Part shown: positions 37,532 through 46,695 of the stretch, one piece after another | Layout of the letters: the number at the start of each line of letters is the position of its first letter | Position numbering within the stretch: the first letter of the stretch is position 1 | Program-made: the position numbers and the translations under genes | The notes under the pieces: model-generated | Databases searched by the model: none | Told to the model about the DNA's origin: nothing | The model's input: only the letters and a program-made list of their open reading frames with translations | Source: Legionella fallonii LLAP-10 | Lineage (GTDB): Bacteria; Pseudomonadota; Gammaproteobacteria; Legionellales; Legionellaceae | Assembly: GCF_000953135.1 (NCBI RefSeq) | Contig: NZ_LN614827.1 | Coordinates: 773,001-837,000, forward strand | Reading direction: 5' to 3' | DNA: 64,000 nucleotides

Positions 37532-40500
37532 ATGATTTCTAAATTTTTTATTGAACGGCCAATATTAGCGAATGTGATTGCGCTCTTCCTAGTTCTTGTT
37601 GGGTTAGTCGCCATCATTGTATTACCCGTTTCACAGTATCCCGCCATAGTACCACCAACTATCCAAGTGACTACCACTTATCCAGGAGCTGATGCTAAAA
37701 CTCTAATTGAGACAGTCGCTCTTCCTATCGAGCAGCAGGTCAATGGCGTGGAAAAAATGCTCTATATGCAATCCACCAGTACTAATGGCGGAACCTATAC
37801 ACTGATTGTAACTTTTGCTATTGGTACCGATCTCAATTTTGCTCAAGTATTAGTACAAAACCGCGTCCAAGCGGCTATGGCTCAATTACCTATGGCTGTG
37901 CAACAACAGGGGGTCGTTGTCCAGCAAAAATCTACGGCTATTCTGCAATTTATTACCTTAACTTCAAAAAATAATGAATATGATGGCTTGTTTTTGAATA
38001 ACTATGCGGTAATTAATATGCAGGATGAATTGGCGCGTTTGGATGGCGTTGGTAATGTACTTGTTTTTGGAACAGGTAGTTACGCCATGCGGATATGGCT
38101 TAATCCACAGAAAATGCTTGCCTTTGGTTTGAATCCCAAAGACGTATTGAATGCTATCAGTAAGCAAAACAAGGCTATATCGGCAGGACAGGTAGCAGGG
38201 CCACCAATTGTAGGTAAACAAGCTTATCAATTTACTGTTAATGTACCTGGTCAATTAGTCGATCCGGACGAATTTGCTAACATAATAATCAAATCCAATC
38301 CTACGCAAGCCAATCAATCCGCTAATTCCAATACTACGGCCCAAATCGTACGAATAAAAGATGTAGGGAGGGTCGAGTTAGGTTCTTCAAGCTATAACCA
38401 ATTGGCAAAGTTAAATAATAAACCAACAGCTGCTATTGGGATTTACCAACTTCCCGGAGCTAATGCGCTGCAAGTTGCGGAAAATGTACGGAAAATAGTG
38501 GAAAAAATGGCTAAAAAATTTCCACCTGGACTGCAATATTCAATTCCATTTGATACGACTATTTTCGTAAAGGCATCTGTTGATGAGGTCTATAAAACAC
38601 TGTTTGAAGCAGGTATTTTGGTTTTAATAGTTATTCTCGCCTTTTTGCAAAACTATCGCGCTACTTTGGTACCTACTACTACTGTTCCTGTGACCATAAT
38701 TGGTGCATTTTTTGCCATGCTTCTCTTGGGTTACTCCATTAACCTATTAACTTTATTTGCCTTGGTCTTAGCGATAGGTATAGTCGTGGATGATGCGATT
38801 GTTATCGTCGAGGGGGTAACTCAGCATATTGAAAGAGGAACATCGCCAAAAGAGTCAGCCATTCAGGCGATGAGTGAGTTATTAGGGCCTATTATCGGTA
38901 TCACTCTAGTTCTCATGGCTGTATTCGTGCCAGCGGGGTTTATGCCAGGGTTAACTGGTGCTATGTACGCACAATTTGCTTTGGTGATTGCTGCTACAGC
39001 CTTTATTAGTGCTATTAATGCTATGACTTTGAAGCCAACACAGTGTGCTTTATGGCTTAAACCAGTTGATCCCCAGAAAAAGAAAAATTTCGTGTTTCGT
39101 GCTTTTGATAAAATTTATTACCCTATTGAAAATAGGTATCTAAGTTTCATCGATAAGCTCGTTCACCAGAATAAATCGGTCTCTTTAGTTGGTGGTTTCT
39201 TAGTTTTATTAGCTATTTTTGGTTTGTCCCAAATTCCTACAGGTTTTCTTCCTATTGAAGATCAGGGCTATGCCATGATGAGTGTTCAATTACCTGACGG
39301 TGCTACATTAGACCGTACGGAAACACTGATGCGTAATCTGAGTGACAAAGTATCTAAAATTCCAGGGATTGATAATGTGATAACCATTGATGGTATTTCG
39401 CTTTTAGATAACAGCGCCACCCTTGCCAATGCTGGCGCTCTTTATATCATATTTAAAGATTGGAGCGTTAGGGGAAAAGATGAAGACTTGCTGTCGCTTT
39501 ATAACAAACTTAATGATATTGCGCAAAAGACATTAGATGCCAAAGTGTTAGTTATGGTACCGCCACCTATTCAAGGGTTAGGAGCTGCGGGTGGATTCCA
39601 GATGCAGGTTGAGTTACAAGATGGTTCTTTTGATTATCGTAAATTGCAAATTGCTACAGACCAATTAATTCATTATGCCAGTATGCAACCAGAATTAAGT
39701 AGACTAATGACTTCCTTTAGAGCGTCTGTCCCTCAGCTTTATGCACCTATAGACCGATATAAAGCGGAATCATTAGGTGTCGAAGTAGGTGATGCATCAG
39801 ATACACTACAAACATATCTTGGGTCATCTTATGTAAACCTTTTTACAAAATTTGGTCAGGTATTTCAGGTTTATGTTCAAGCAGATGCCAATTCACGGAT
39901 GACGGTTGAGGATGTACGCAACTATTATGTTAGAAATAAATCCGGCGGCATGGTTCCAATAGGAACTCTTACTGATTTCCATCCCGCTATTGGCCCTTCT
40001 ATTATTTCTCTTTATAACCTTTATCCTTCGAGTAATATTTATGGGATGTCATCTAAAGGTTACAGTTCTGGGCAAGCTATTGCTAAATTAGAAAGCATAG
40101 CTAATCAAGTGTTGCCAGCAGGTATGTCTTTTGAATGGACTAGTACTGCTTATCAGGAAAAAGTAGCGGGTAACTTAAGTTATTATATTTTCATTTTGTC
40201 ATTGGTTTTGGTGTATTTGATTTTAGCCGGACAGTATGAAAACTGGGTTACTCCCGCAGCCATCTTATTTAGTGTGCCTTTGGCATTATTAGGCACGGTA
40301 TTGGCTTTATCTTCTCTCGGTGTTGCCAATAATATATATACTCAGATTGGTATTTTACTATTGATTGCGTTAGCCGCTAAAAATGCGATCTTAATTGTGG
40401 AAGTAGCACGAGAATATAGGTTAATTCATAAAAAGACTATTATGGAGTCTGCATTATTGGGGGCAAAAACACGTTTTCGCCCTATTTTGATGACTTCATT

Positions 40501-40720
40501 TGCTTTTATTCTAGGGGTACTACCACTAGTATTTGCAACAGGGGCAGGCGCTAATTCACGTCGCTCTATTGGAATTGCGGTATGCAGCGGTATGCTTGCC
40601 TCTACTTGTTTGGCTGTGGTATTTGTGCCGGCTTTTTATGTGATGCTACAAACTTGGGAAGAAAACTGGAAGGCTAGGAAAGCTAGGAAAGCAGTACGTC
40701 CGCAAGCGGATCTAAACTAA
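37532..40720 (+). CDS. RND multidrug efflux pump, HAE1 (AcrB-like)
   Basis: The 1062-residue product matches the family length. It starts FFIERPILANVIALFLVLVG, has the proton-relay Asp pair in TM4 (GIVVDDAIVIVEGV, near 419-420), two large periplasmic loops, and the second-half counterpart GQYENWVTPAAILFSVPLAL. GAAGAAGA precedes the ATG. It exports amphipathic compounds using the proton gradient together with the adaptor and duct encoded upstream. The 611-bp repeat-bearing gap may hold its own promoter or uncouple its expression. Substrates cannot be inferred. Confidence 0.95.
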   Translation: MISKFFIERPILANVIALFLVLVGLVAIIVLPVSQYPAIVPPTIQVTTTYPGADAKTLIETVALPIEQQVNGVEKMLYMQSTSTNGGTYTLIVTFAIGTDLNFAQVLVQNRVQAAMAQLPMAVQQQGVVVQQKSTAILQFITLTSKNNEYDGLFLNNYAVINMQDELARLDGVGNVLVFGTGSYAMRIWLNPQKMLAFGLNPKDVLNAISKQNKAISAGQVAGPPIVGKQAYQFTVNVPGQLVDPDEFANIIIKSNPTQANQSANSNTTAQIVRIKDVGRVELGSSSYNQLAKLNNKPTAAIGIYQLPGANALQVAENVRKIVEKMAKKFPPGLQYSIPFDTTIFVKASVDEVYKTLFEAGILVLIVILAFLQNYRATLVPTTTVPVTIIGAFFAMLLLGYSINLLTLFALVLAIGIVVDDAIVIVEGVTQHIERGTSPKESAIQAMSELLGPIIGITLVLMAVFVPAGFMPGLTGAMYAQFALVIAATAFISAINAMTLKPTQCALWLKPVDPQKKKNFVFRAFDKIYYPIENRYLSFIDKLVHQNKSVSLVGGFLVLLAIFGLSQIPTGFLPIEDQGYAMMSVQLPDGATLDRTETLMRNLSDKVSKIPGIDNVITIDGISLLDNSATLANAGALYIIFKDWSVRGKDEDLLSLYNKLNDIAQKTLDAKVLVMVPPPIQGLGAAGGFQMQVELQDGSFDYRKLQIATDQLIHYASMQPELSRLMTSFRASVPQLYAPIDRYKAESLGVEVGDASDTLQTYLGSSYVNLFTKFGQVFQVYVQADANSRMTVEDVRNYYVRNKSGGMVPIGTLTDFHPAIGPSIISLYNLYPSSNIYGMSSKGYSSGQAIAKLESIANQVLPAGMSFEWTSTAYQEKVAGNLSYYIFILSLVLVYLILAGQYENWVTPAAILFSVPLALLGTVLALSSLGVANNIYTQIGILLLIALAAKNAILIVEVAREYRLIHKKTIMESALLGAKTRFRPILMTSFAFILGVLPLVFATGAGANSRRSIGIAVCSGMLASTCLAVVFVPAFYVMLQTWEENWKARKARKAVRPQADLN

Positions 40721-40884
40721 AAGCCTATAGGAACTTTGCCAATTAATACCAGGATTAAATAGATGACTAATAGGAGCCCTAGAAGACCGCTTGGTCCATA
40801 GCCCCAGTCCTTAGTGTATCCCCAATAAGGTAATCCTCCTAGAAAAGATAGGAGTAATAAAACCAATAAAACGGTACCCAGCAT
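40717..40884 (-). CDS. DUF3309-type small membrane protein
   Basis: A 55-residue frame on the minus strand starts at 40884 with CCAGGAAGACATC upstream. It reads M-L-G-T-V-L-L-V then a Leu-rich segment, LGGLPYWGYTKDWGYGPSG, and a second hydrophobic segment ending in GKVPIGF. This matches the known small DUF3309 proteins (hydrophobic helix, LP-x-W, W-GYGPSG, hydrophobic helix). Function unknown; inner-membrane location is likely. The stop overlaps the 3' end of the pump gene by 4 nt, tail to tail. It is easily missed because of its size. Confidence 0.85.
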   Translation of the reverse strand: MLGTVLLVLLLLSFLGGLPYWGYTKDWGYGPSGLLGLLLVIYLILVLIGKVPIGF

Positions 40885-41028
40885 GATGTCTTCCTGGAGG
40901 AGCTTTCACCTAAATTATAGTTCAAATCAACAGATTTCGAGATGGTGTTTATTCAAATGTAGCCTTGATGCAGTGCAGCATAATCAAGGTCTATTCGTTG
41001 AACATGGATTCCAAGTAAGGAAAGACTC

Positions 41029-41727
41029 ATGCTGACAAACCGTTCCGCAGAAAAAGAATTAATGGATCTTGGGGGGGATTTTTATACTCAAGAAGAATAT
41101 GAGCAATGTTTAAAGCAATTATTTAAAATAAATAAAATAACCGGTATTTTCGGTCATACAGTAAAATTACTTAAAAAATTTCCTAAAAATAGTTCTATTA
41201 GCGATGTAGGTTGTGGTGGGGGATTATTTCTCTTGCATCTTAGTAAATATTATCCCGACATGGAGATGCTGGGAATGGATATTTCAAAAGAAGCCATAGT
41301 CATTGCAAAAAATGAATTAGAGCAATGGAAAAAAGGCAATGAAACCATCAATGTTCGCTTTGCATTACAAGAGGGGAATGAGCTAGGACTATCACCTGAT
41401 AGTAGTGACGTTATTTTATTAAATTTGGTATGTCATCACCTCGAAGATGAAGAATTAATTACTTTTTTAAAAAAGGCAGTTAAGTCTGTTCGTGTTGGGC
41501 TAATTATTAATGATTTGCATAGAAATAAAGTGGCCTACTGGGCATACAAGTTACTATGCCCTTTATTTTTCCGGAATAGACTAATCAGAAACGATGGATT
41601 AGTTTCCATTGAAAGAAGCTTCACCCGTCAAGAGCTCGCTTATCTTCTACGGCGTGCCGATATTTATAATTATCAAATCAAATGGTGCTTTCCGTTCCGA
41701 TGGAGTGTTGTAGTGTGGAAAAAATAA
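41029..41727 (+). CDS. Class I SAM-dependent methyltransferase of the PKS operon
   Basis: The 232-residue product has AAGGAAAGACTC before the ATG. Motif I is SDVGCGGGLFLLHL (about 58-71), followed by MLGMDISKEAI with the acidic residue that binds the SAM ribose, and VILLNLVCHHLED as motif II/III. It begins a three-gene operon; the next gene starts inside its 3' end. In type III PKS clusters such as the S. griseus srs operon, the methyltransferase methylates the resorcinol ring. That role is inferred here from context. Confidence 0.88.
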   Translation: MLTNRSAEKELMDLGGDFYTQEEYEQCLKQLFKINKITGIFGHTVKLLKKFPKNSSISDVGCGGGLFLLHLSKYYPDMEMLGMDISKEAIVIAKNELEQWKKGNETINVRFALQEGNELGLSPDSSDVILLNLVCHHLEDEELITFLKKAVKSVRVGLIINDLHRNKVAYWAYKLLCPLFFRNRLIRNDGLVSIERSFTRQELAYLLRRADIYNYQIKWCFPFRWSVVVWKK

Positions 41728-42947
41728 TTACGTCTTTTGATGCGCTCATTGTTGGAGGCGGCCCTGCTGGGTCAACTACCGCTATACTTCTCGCTCAAGC
41801 AGGTTGGTCTGTTGGACTTGTTGAGAAAAAAATTTTTCCACGCTCAAAAGTTTGTGGTGAATTTATATCCGTCACTAATCTCGACTTGCTACGCCAATTA
41901 GGTCTTGCTGATTTCTATCTTGCTGCCAGTGGCCCTGAAATAAAACGAGTGGGATTATTTGCAGGAGATTCAGTTTTGACAACAAAGATGCCTGCGGAAA
42001 ATAGTGCTTTGAAAAAGTGGGGGAGAGCATTTGGTAGAGATCATCTTGATTTTACATTGCTTAATAGGGCGAAACAGCTTGGTGTTGCTTTATGGCAGCC
42101 TGGTGTTGTGCAGAACATGCAACAGAAACAAGGGGTACATGTATGTACTGTGGACTGCAATGGTGAAATAAAAGAAATTTCTGCGCGCTTTTTAATAATG
42201 GCTTGCGGGTCTTGGGAAGGAAGCAACACTCAACTCAATACACTTTTACATAAGCCTTCTGATCTTTTGGCATTCAAAACTCATTTTAGAAATACAGGGC
42301 TTGATAGCGATTTGATGCCTCTTATTGCCTTTCCTGGAGGATATGGTGGGCTGGTACATAGTGATCGTGGACGAGTATCCCTTTCTTTTTGTATTCGTAG
42401 AGATGTATTACAACAAGTGAGAAAATTGTATCCTGGAATGCAAGCAGGGGAAGCTTCTTTATGTTATATAAAAAAATATTGTTTAGGCGTGCAAAAAGTA
42501 TTGGAGCCTGCTCAACGTGAGGGTAGTTGGCTCGCTTGTGGACCTATTCGCCCTGGGATTCGTTATCGTTATTATCAGGGGATATTCTATATAGGTAACA
42601 TTGCTGGTGAAGCACATCCTATTGTTGCTGAAGGAATCAGTATGGCAATGCAATCAGCATGGATCCTGGCTTCTACTTTGCTGCGACGGCAAGGAAAGTT
42701 GATGACCGAGGCCGAGCGCAATAAAGCAGGTGAAGAGTACAGCAAACAATGGTACAAGCATTTTGCAACTCGTATTCATGCTGCCGCGTTGTTTTCTCAG
42801 GTAGCTATGCGACCATGGTCGCAGGCTGTTATGATTCAATTAATCAAATACTTTCCTGGAATTCTAACTTATGGGGCAAAACTAAGCGGCAAAATAAAGC
42901 AAGTAGTACGCACGGAATTGACTGATATTATTGATAAGGATAACTAA
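41700..42947 (+). CDS. FAD-dependent oxidoreductase of the PKS operon
   Basis: The product has about 415 residues from the ATG at 41700; a GTG at 41715 is an alternative. Both overlap the methyltransferase end, implying translational coupling. FAD motifs: ALIVGGGPAGSTTAILLAQAG near the N-terminus, then RSKVCGEFIS (geranylgeranyl-reductase/tryptophan-halogenase-like motif), FGRDHLDFTLL, and GNIAGEAHPIVAEGISMAM (GD-like motif near 295). The branch includes geranylgeranyl reductases and aromatic hydroxylases. Beside a type III PKS, ring hydroxylation or oxidation to a quinone is likely, but reduction of an isoprenoid or acyl chain is possible. Confidence 0.87.
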   Translation: MECCSVEKIITSFDALIVGGGPAGSTTAILLAQAGWSVGLVEKKIFPRSKVCGEFISVTNLDLLRQLGLADFYLAASGPEIKRVGLFAGDSVLTTKMPAENSALKKWGRAFGRDHLDFTLLNRAKQLGVALWQPGVVQNMQQKQGVHVCTVDCNGEIKEISARFLIMACGSWEGSNTQLNTLLHKPSDLLAFKTHFRNTGLDSDLMPLIAFPGGYGGLVHSDRGRVSLSFCIRRDVLQQVRKLYPGMQAGEASLCYIKKYCLGVQKVLEPAQREGSWLACGPIRPGIRYRYYQGIFYIGNIAGEAHPIVAEGISMAMQSAWILASTLLRRQGKLMTEAERNKAGEEYSKQWYKHFATRIHAAALFSQVAMRPWSQAVMIQLIKYFPGILTYGAKLSGKIKQVVRTELTDIIDKDN

Positions 42948-44056
42948 TGCAATCAAATATTATAGCCATTGGGGTGGCTAACCCACCATACAGACGGGCA
43001 CAACATGAGGTTGCTGAACTAATTTGTGAGGGATTTCAGTTAAAGGCGGCTCAGAAAAAGGCATTGAAAGCCATTTATAAAGCTTCAGGAATTGAGTATA
43101 GGCATAGCGTGATTGCAGATTATGTTAAAGCCCCTGGCGACTTTCAATTTTTCCCTAATCATTATCAAGATACATTTCCCTCCACATCAGAACGGATGAA
43201 ATTATATCAAAGCAGCGCGTTACCATTAGCTCTTGCTGCTATAAATAACTGTCTTAGTGCTGTCGAGGAGTTTAATAAGAAAGAAATCACTCACTTAATC
43301 ACCATCAGTTGTACAGGCATGTATGCGCCAGGAATTGATATTGAAATCGTTCAGCAATTGGGTTTAAGTCCAACTACCAAGCGTACAGCCATAAATTTTA
43401 TGGGGTGTTACGGTGCGTTTAATGGTTTAAAAGTTGCTGATGCCTTTTGCAAGGCGGAGCCTAATGCGAACGTCTTAATGGTTTGTGTTGAATTATGTTC
43501 TATACATTTTCAAAATGATTTCTCTCTAGAAAATGTGATTTCTAATGCCATTTTTGCTGATGGAGCTGCTGCCGTTTTGGTTCAAGGCCGACCGGCACAA
43601 CAAAAACACTTCAAACTGGTATCGTTCCATACTGATTTAGTGCCTAACACAGAGCAAGAGATGGCATGGAGTATTGGTGATTATGGTTTTGATATGATTT
43701 TAAGCGCTTATGTTCCTAAAGTAATAAAATACGGTATTTCTACGTTTACGGAAAAACTGCTTAGCCAATCTAATTGGTCATTCAATGATATAGATTATTA
43801 TGCCATTCATCCTGGTGGCCTGAAAATTCTTCAATCCTGCGAAGAGTCATTAAATATTTCCGTTGAAGATAATAAGTACTCTTATGAGGTATTACGCAAC
43901 TTCGGCAATATGTCTTCAGCGACGGTGTTATTTGTTTTAAAGAACATTTGGGATGCATTAGATAAGAGCGCTCATAATAAAAATATATTCAGCTGCGCCT
44001 TTGGACCCGGATTGACTTTAGAATCCATGTTAATGAAAGCTTCTTTTTCTGCGTGA
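42947..44056 (+). CDS. Type III polyketide synthase (chalcone/stilbene synthase family)
   Basis: The 369-residue product has the complete Cys-His-Asn triad: Cys154 in INFMGCYGAFNGL, His288 in YAIHPGGLKIL and Asn321 in NFGNMSSATV. The C-terminal GFGPG-loop equivalent reads AFGPGLTLES. These homodimeric enzymes extend an acyl starter with malonyl units and cyclise the chain to pyrones, resorcinols or phloroglucinols. TAATG couples its start to the oxidoreductase stop (one shared base). With methyltransferase and FAD enzyme this forms a likely phenolic-lipid or quinone pathway. Starter and product are not predictable from sequence alone. Confidence 0.93.
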   Translation: MQSNIIAIGVANPPYRRAQHEVAELICEGFQLKAAQKKALKAIYKASGIEYRHSVIADYVKAPGDFQFFPNHYQDTFPSTSERMKLYQSSALPLALAAINNCLSAVEEFNKKEITHLITISCTGMYAPGIDIEIVQQLGLSPTTKRTAINFMGCYGAFNGLKVADAFCKAEPNANVLMVCVELCSIHFQNDFSLENVISNAIFADGAAAVLVQGRPAQQKHFKLVSFHTDLVPNTEQEMAWSIGDYGFDMILSAYVPKVIKYGISTFTEKLLSQSNWSFNDIDYYAIHPGGLKILQSCEESLNISVEDNKYSYEVLRNFGNMSSATVLFVLKNIWDALDKSAHNKNIFSCAFGPGLTLESMLMKASFSA

Positions 44057-44078
44057 GTCAACGTCGCCCCATTCTGGA

Positions 44079-44128
44079 GTCAGTCGTAGCAACTATTGGA
44101 TGCAGTTCAAGACAGTTGCGACACTGAC
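44079..44128. repeat. Hairpin repeat family D, copy 1, after the PKS gene
   Basis: AGTCAGT and GCAACT pair with AGTTGC and ACTGACT. The core GTAGCAACTATTGGATGCAG also occurs, reversed, at 49960-49996. It may mark the transcript end of the PKS operon, but no U-run follows. Confidence 0.65.
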
Positions 44129-44174
44129 TTCGGAACATACTATAATTTAGTATAGGATTTTTTCGAGGATGATC

Positions 44175-44351
44175 ATGAAAAAAGATACTAAAAATGAGTA
44201 TATTGGGATTATATCAATGATAGTCATTATCATAGTCGCTCTAGTAGCGATTTATTATTTTTCTCGTCAACCTGAAATAGGACCCAAGGAATTAGATAAT
44301 TCTGCTTTATCTTTAGAAACACATTATGCTTCTATTGAGCAGAACAGTTAA
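44175..44351 (+). CDS. Small single-pass membrane protein
   Basis: A 58-residue frame begins at the ATG 44175, with GAGG 6 nt upstream; an ATG two codons earlier is too close. A TATAAT-like box lies at about 44140. The product has a Lys-rich start, one hydrophobic helix (about 10-29, IGIISMIVIIIVALVAIYYF) and a polar tail ending Glu-Gln-Asn-Ser. It would be anchored in the inner membrane by its N-terminus. No family recognised; support is the promoter, ribosome site and clean topology. Confidence 0.55.
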   Translation: MKKDTKNEYIGIISMIVIIIVALVAIYYFSRQPEIGPKELDNSALSLETHYASIEQNS

Positions 44352-44401
44352 GATACTAGCCTTTAATACAGAGAGTTGTAGGTTATTGGTGAGTGAATCA
44401 G

Positions 44402-44505
44402 TAGACCCGCATCTTTTGCATTATTGCTGCGTTTTAAGCGTTTCTCCGGTTCTGCTCCACGAAATGCTTAGGTCTTGCACTAAAACAAAATATACAGGGT
44501 TTAGT
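44402..44505. repeat. Repeat family C, degraded copy
   Basis: AGACC, GCATCTTTTGC, CTCCACGAAA-GCTTA and ACAAAATATAC occur in the same order as in the intact copy at 49854-49956. The outer inverted repeats are largely lost. Confidence 0.55.
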
Positions 44506-44539
44506 AAGTAAAATAGATAAACGATTAGGAATAATCACC

Positions 44540-45634
44540 ATGATTCGAATTGTCGCGGGTTTTATTTGTTTCTTACTCTTATCGTTTCAGTGCATGGCAG
44601 AAACACAAATATCCTGGCAACAAACTACTATCCCTATGGCAGCAGCTGGTTCCAAGGGATTGGAGGCTGTACTAGTATGGCCCCATGATGGTTTAAAACA
44701 TCCTTTAGCCTTGATTAGCCATGGTTCTCCACGCGATGGAGCAGAGCGAGCGCAAATGACTTCCTTATCCTTTTTGCCGATAGCTAAAGAATTTGCGAGA
44801 CGAGGATTTTCTGTTGCCGTAGTTTTGCGACGTGGGTACGGATCCTCGGGCGGGGGATGGGTCGAAGGCTATAAGAAGTGCCAATTCTCTAATTATAAAC
44901 AGTCAGCTGTTGCATCTTCTGAGGACTTACATGCTGCAATAAAATATTTAGGATCATTACCGCAGTTTGATACCAACGAGATGATTGCTGTAGGTGTCTC
45001 TGCCGGTGGTTTTGCCACGGTTGCGTTAACCGCTATTGATCCTCCTCCAGGTTTAAAAGCCGCTATTAGTTTTGCCGGAGGACGGGGTTCTATGGCTCCT
45101 GATAAGGTCTGCCATGCAGACAATCTCGTTGCTGTTTTTGATGACTTAGGTAAAACATCACGAGTTCCAATGCTCTGGGTTTATGCTAAAAATGATCATT
45201 TTTTTAATCCCTCTCTAGCCGCTCATTTTTACTCTGCTTTTACCAAAGAAGGGGGGAAAGTTGAGTTTATCTCCGCAGCACCTTATGGAGCAGAGGGACA
45301 TTTTCTCTTTTCAGCAGAAGGGATAAAGCAATGGGTGCCCTTAGTCGATGCCTTTTTACGGGAGCAACATTTAGTCTTGGTAAAACAATTATTGCCTTTA
45401 CCTTCTCCATTAAAGACCCCTGATTATTTGTCAACAACAGCAAAAAAAGCGTTTGCAACTTATGCCATTAGCGGGCCGCATAAAGCATTCGCTTTATCAT
45501 CCGATGGTGCTTTTGGATGGCGAACCGGCCAACACACGGCAGAGAAGGCAAAACAAGATGCTTTAGCCTATTGTAAACGTTATAGCCCAAAACACTGCAA
45601 GCTTATTGCTGTAGATGATGAGATGGTGAAATAA
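44540..45634 (+). CDS. Secreted alpha/beta hydrolase with C-terminal extra domain
   Basis: The 364-residue product has a signal peptide (about 1-20, cut after CMA). The dienelactone-hydrolase-like fold shows LISHGSPRDG (oxyanion region), nucleophile Ser153 in GVSAGGFA, Asp in YAKNDHFFNP and His in GAEGHFLF. Residues about 295-364 form a separate small domain (AFATYAISGPHKAFALSS, then GWRTG and an Ala/Lys helix with two Cys) seen at the ends of some bacterial secreted proteins. It is probably a periplasmic esterase or peptidase-like hydrolase; the substrate is unknown. Confidence 0.86.
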   Translation: MIRIVAGFICFLLLSFQCMAETQISWQQTTIPMAAAGSKGLEAVLVWPHDGLKHPLALISHGSPRDGAERAQMTSLSFLPIAKEFARRGFSVAVVLRRGYGSSGGGWVEGYKKCQFSNYKQSAVASSEDLHAAIKYLGSLPQFDTNEMIAVGVSAGGFATVALTAIDPPPGLKAAISFAGGRGSMAPDKVCHADNLVAVFDDLGKTSRVPMLWVYAKNDHFFNPSLAAHFYSAFTKEGGKVEFISAAPYGAEGHFLFSAEGIKQWVPLVDAFLREQHLVLVKQLLPLPSPLKTPDYLSTTAKKAFATYAISGPHKAFALSSDGAFGWRTGQHTAEKAKQDALAYCKRYSPKHCKLIAVDDEMVK

Positions 45635-45647
45635 TATTGGGATCAAT

Positions 45648-46538
45648 TTAAGAACGGTAACCCATTGTAAAGAAATCAAGAAATGCCCTTATTTTGGGAA
45701 GTTCAAAATCATAAGTGCGGTAAAACATAAAAATTTCGTACTGTCTAAAGTCATATTGGGGTAGTAGTTGGATTAAATCTCCACTTTCCAACCAAGGCTT
45801 AACAAGAGTATCCCCTGTTAAAAACATCCCTATGCCAGCAAGACAAGCTTGGTTTAATGCATCAAAGTTATTCATATATAAAATTGGTTGGGCGCAGTGT
45901 AATTGGCCGCCATTGGCCAATGGTAAAAAATAAGCGGGTTTTCGTAAGGTATGAGATATGATTTTGAACTGAGGTAACTCTTCAGCTGTTGTGGGCTGAC
46001 CATAACGACCAACAAACTCTTTAGAAGCACAAAGTATATTATTGATCTCAAACATTTTTCTGTATTTCAGATGCTCTGTTATCGGTGGAATAACGGGAAA
46101 TCCAACCATGATATCTATATCCGAGCGAGCTAAAGCGGCATCTTCTTCAGAAAAGTCAATTTCTAACTGCAAAAGAGGATAGTGCTCCATGAAGTGATTG
46201 AGTTGCTTTAAGACCCAGTTTTTAGCAGTGATGGTCGATACTAGAATTTTTAGTTCTCCTTGAGGTAGCTCTCTGGTGGATTCTATAAATTGATTAACCG
46301 AAGAAATTTGTTCCTCTATCATCTTACATTTTTGATAAAACAAGGTACCAAATTCAGTTAAATGCACTTGCCGGGTGGTTCTATGAAATAATTGCTCCCC
46401 AATAGCTGCCTCTAAGTTTTTCACTTGTTTGCTCACTGCTGTAGGGCTTAAATGTAAGGAGTCAGCTGCTAAAGAGAAACTTCCCAATTCTGCAACTTTT
46501 AGGAAATTGATAATTTGACCACGGTTATAAAAGTGCAA
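45648..46538 (-). CDS. LysR family transcriptional regulator
   Basis: The 296-residue product starts at TTG 46538, with AGGGA 7 nt upstream and the length expected before the helix-turn-helix. The winged HTH reads FLKVAELGSFSLAADSLHLSPTAVSKQVKNLE with LFHRTTRQVHLTEFG. The effector-binding domain follows (LKILVSTITAKNWV onward). It is divergent from the VOC gene, and two palindromes lie between them. The usual LysR pattern of self-repression and control of the divergent gene is inferred. Confidence 0.92.
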   Translation of the reverse strand: MHFYNRGQIINFLKVAELGSFSLAADSLHLSPTAVSKQVKNLEAAIGEQLFHRTTRQVHLTEFGTLFYQKCKMIEEQISSVNQFIESTRELPQGELKILVSTITAKNWVLKQLNHFMEHYPLLQLEIDFSEEDAALARSDIDIMVGFPVIPPITEHLKYRKMFEINNILCASKEFVGRYGQPTTAEELPQFKIISHTLRKPAYFLPLANGGQLHCAQPILYMNNFDALNQACLAGIGMFLTGDTLVKPWLESGDLIQLLPQYDFRQYEIFMFYRTYDFELPKIRAFLDFFTMGYRS

Positions 46539-46554
46539 GGGAGATCCCTTTTAT

Positions 46555-46595
46555 TATGAACTATTAGTTCATAGTATATGAATAATAAGTTCATT
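46555..46595. promoter_or_regulatory. Paired palindromic operators between the LysR and VOC genes
   Basis: TATGAACTATTAGTTCATA (46555-46573) is a perfect 7-5-7 palindrome. TATGAATAATAAGTTCATT (46577-46595) is a near copy. The centres are 22 bp apart, two helical turns, so both sites face the same side of the DNA, as expected for a LysR tetramer binding its own divergent promoter. Confidence 0.72.
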
Positions 46596-46695
46596 TACAA
46601 TAATAAGGAATGAATAGTAATCTTTCTATACATACACACTAGACCAAAAGCAAAATCCGCTAGTTATCCAATAGGTCTAATAACTTGAGATCATA

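Noticed and set aside
36977-37677. Two overlapping open frames of about 125 residues on the minus strand
   Set aside because: They lie in the repeat block and across the start of the pump gene, with internal duplication from the repeat and no start signals.
44326-44511. 61-residue frame after the small membrane protein
   Set aside because: Most of it is a degraded family C repeat; low-complexity composition and no ribosome site.
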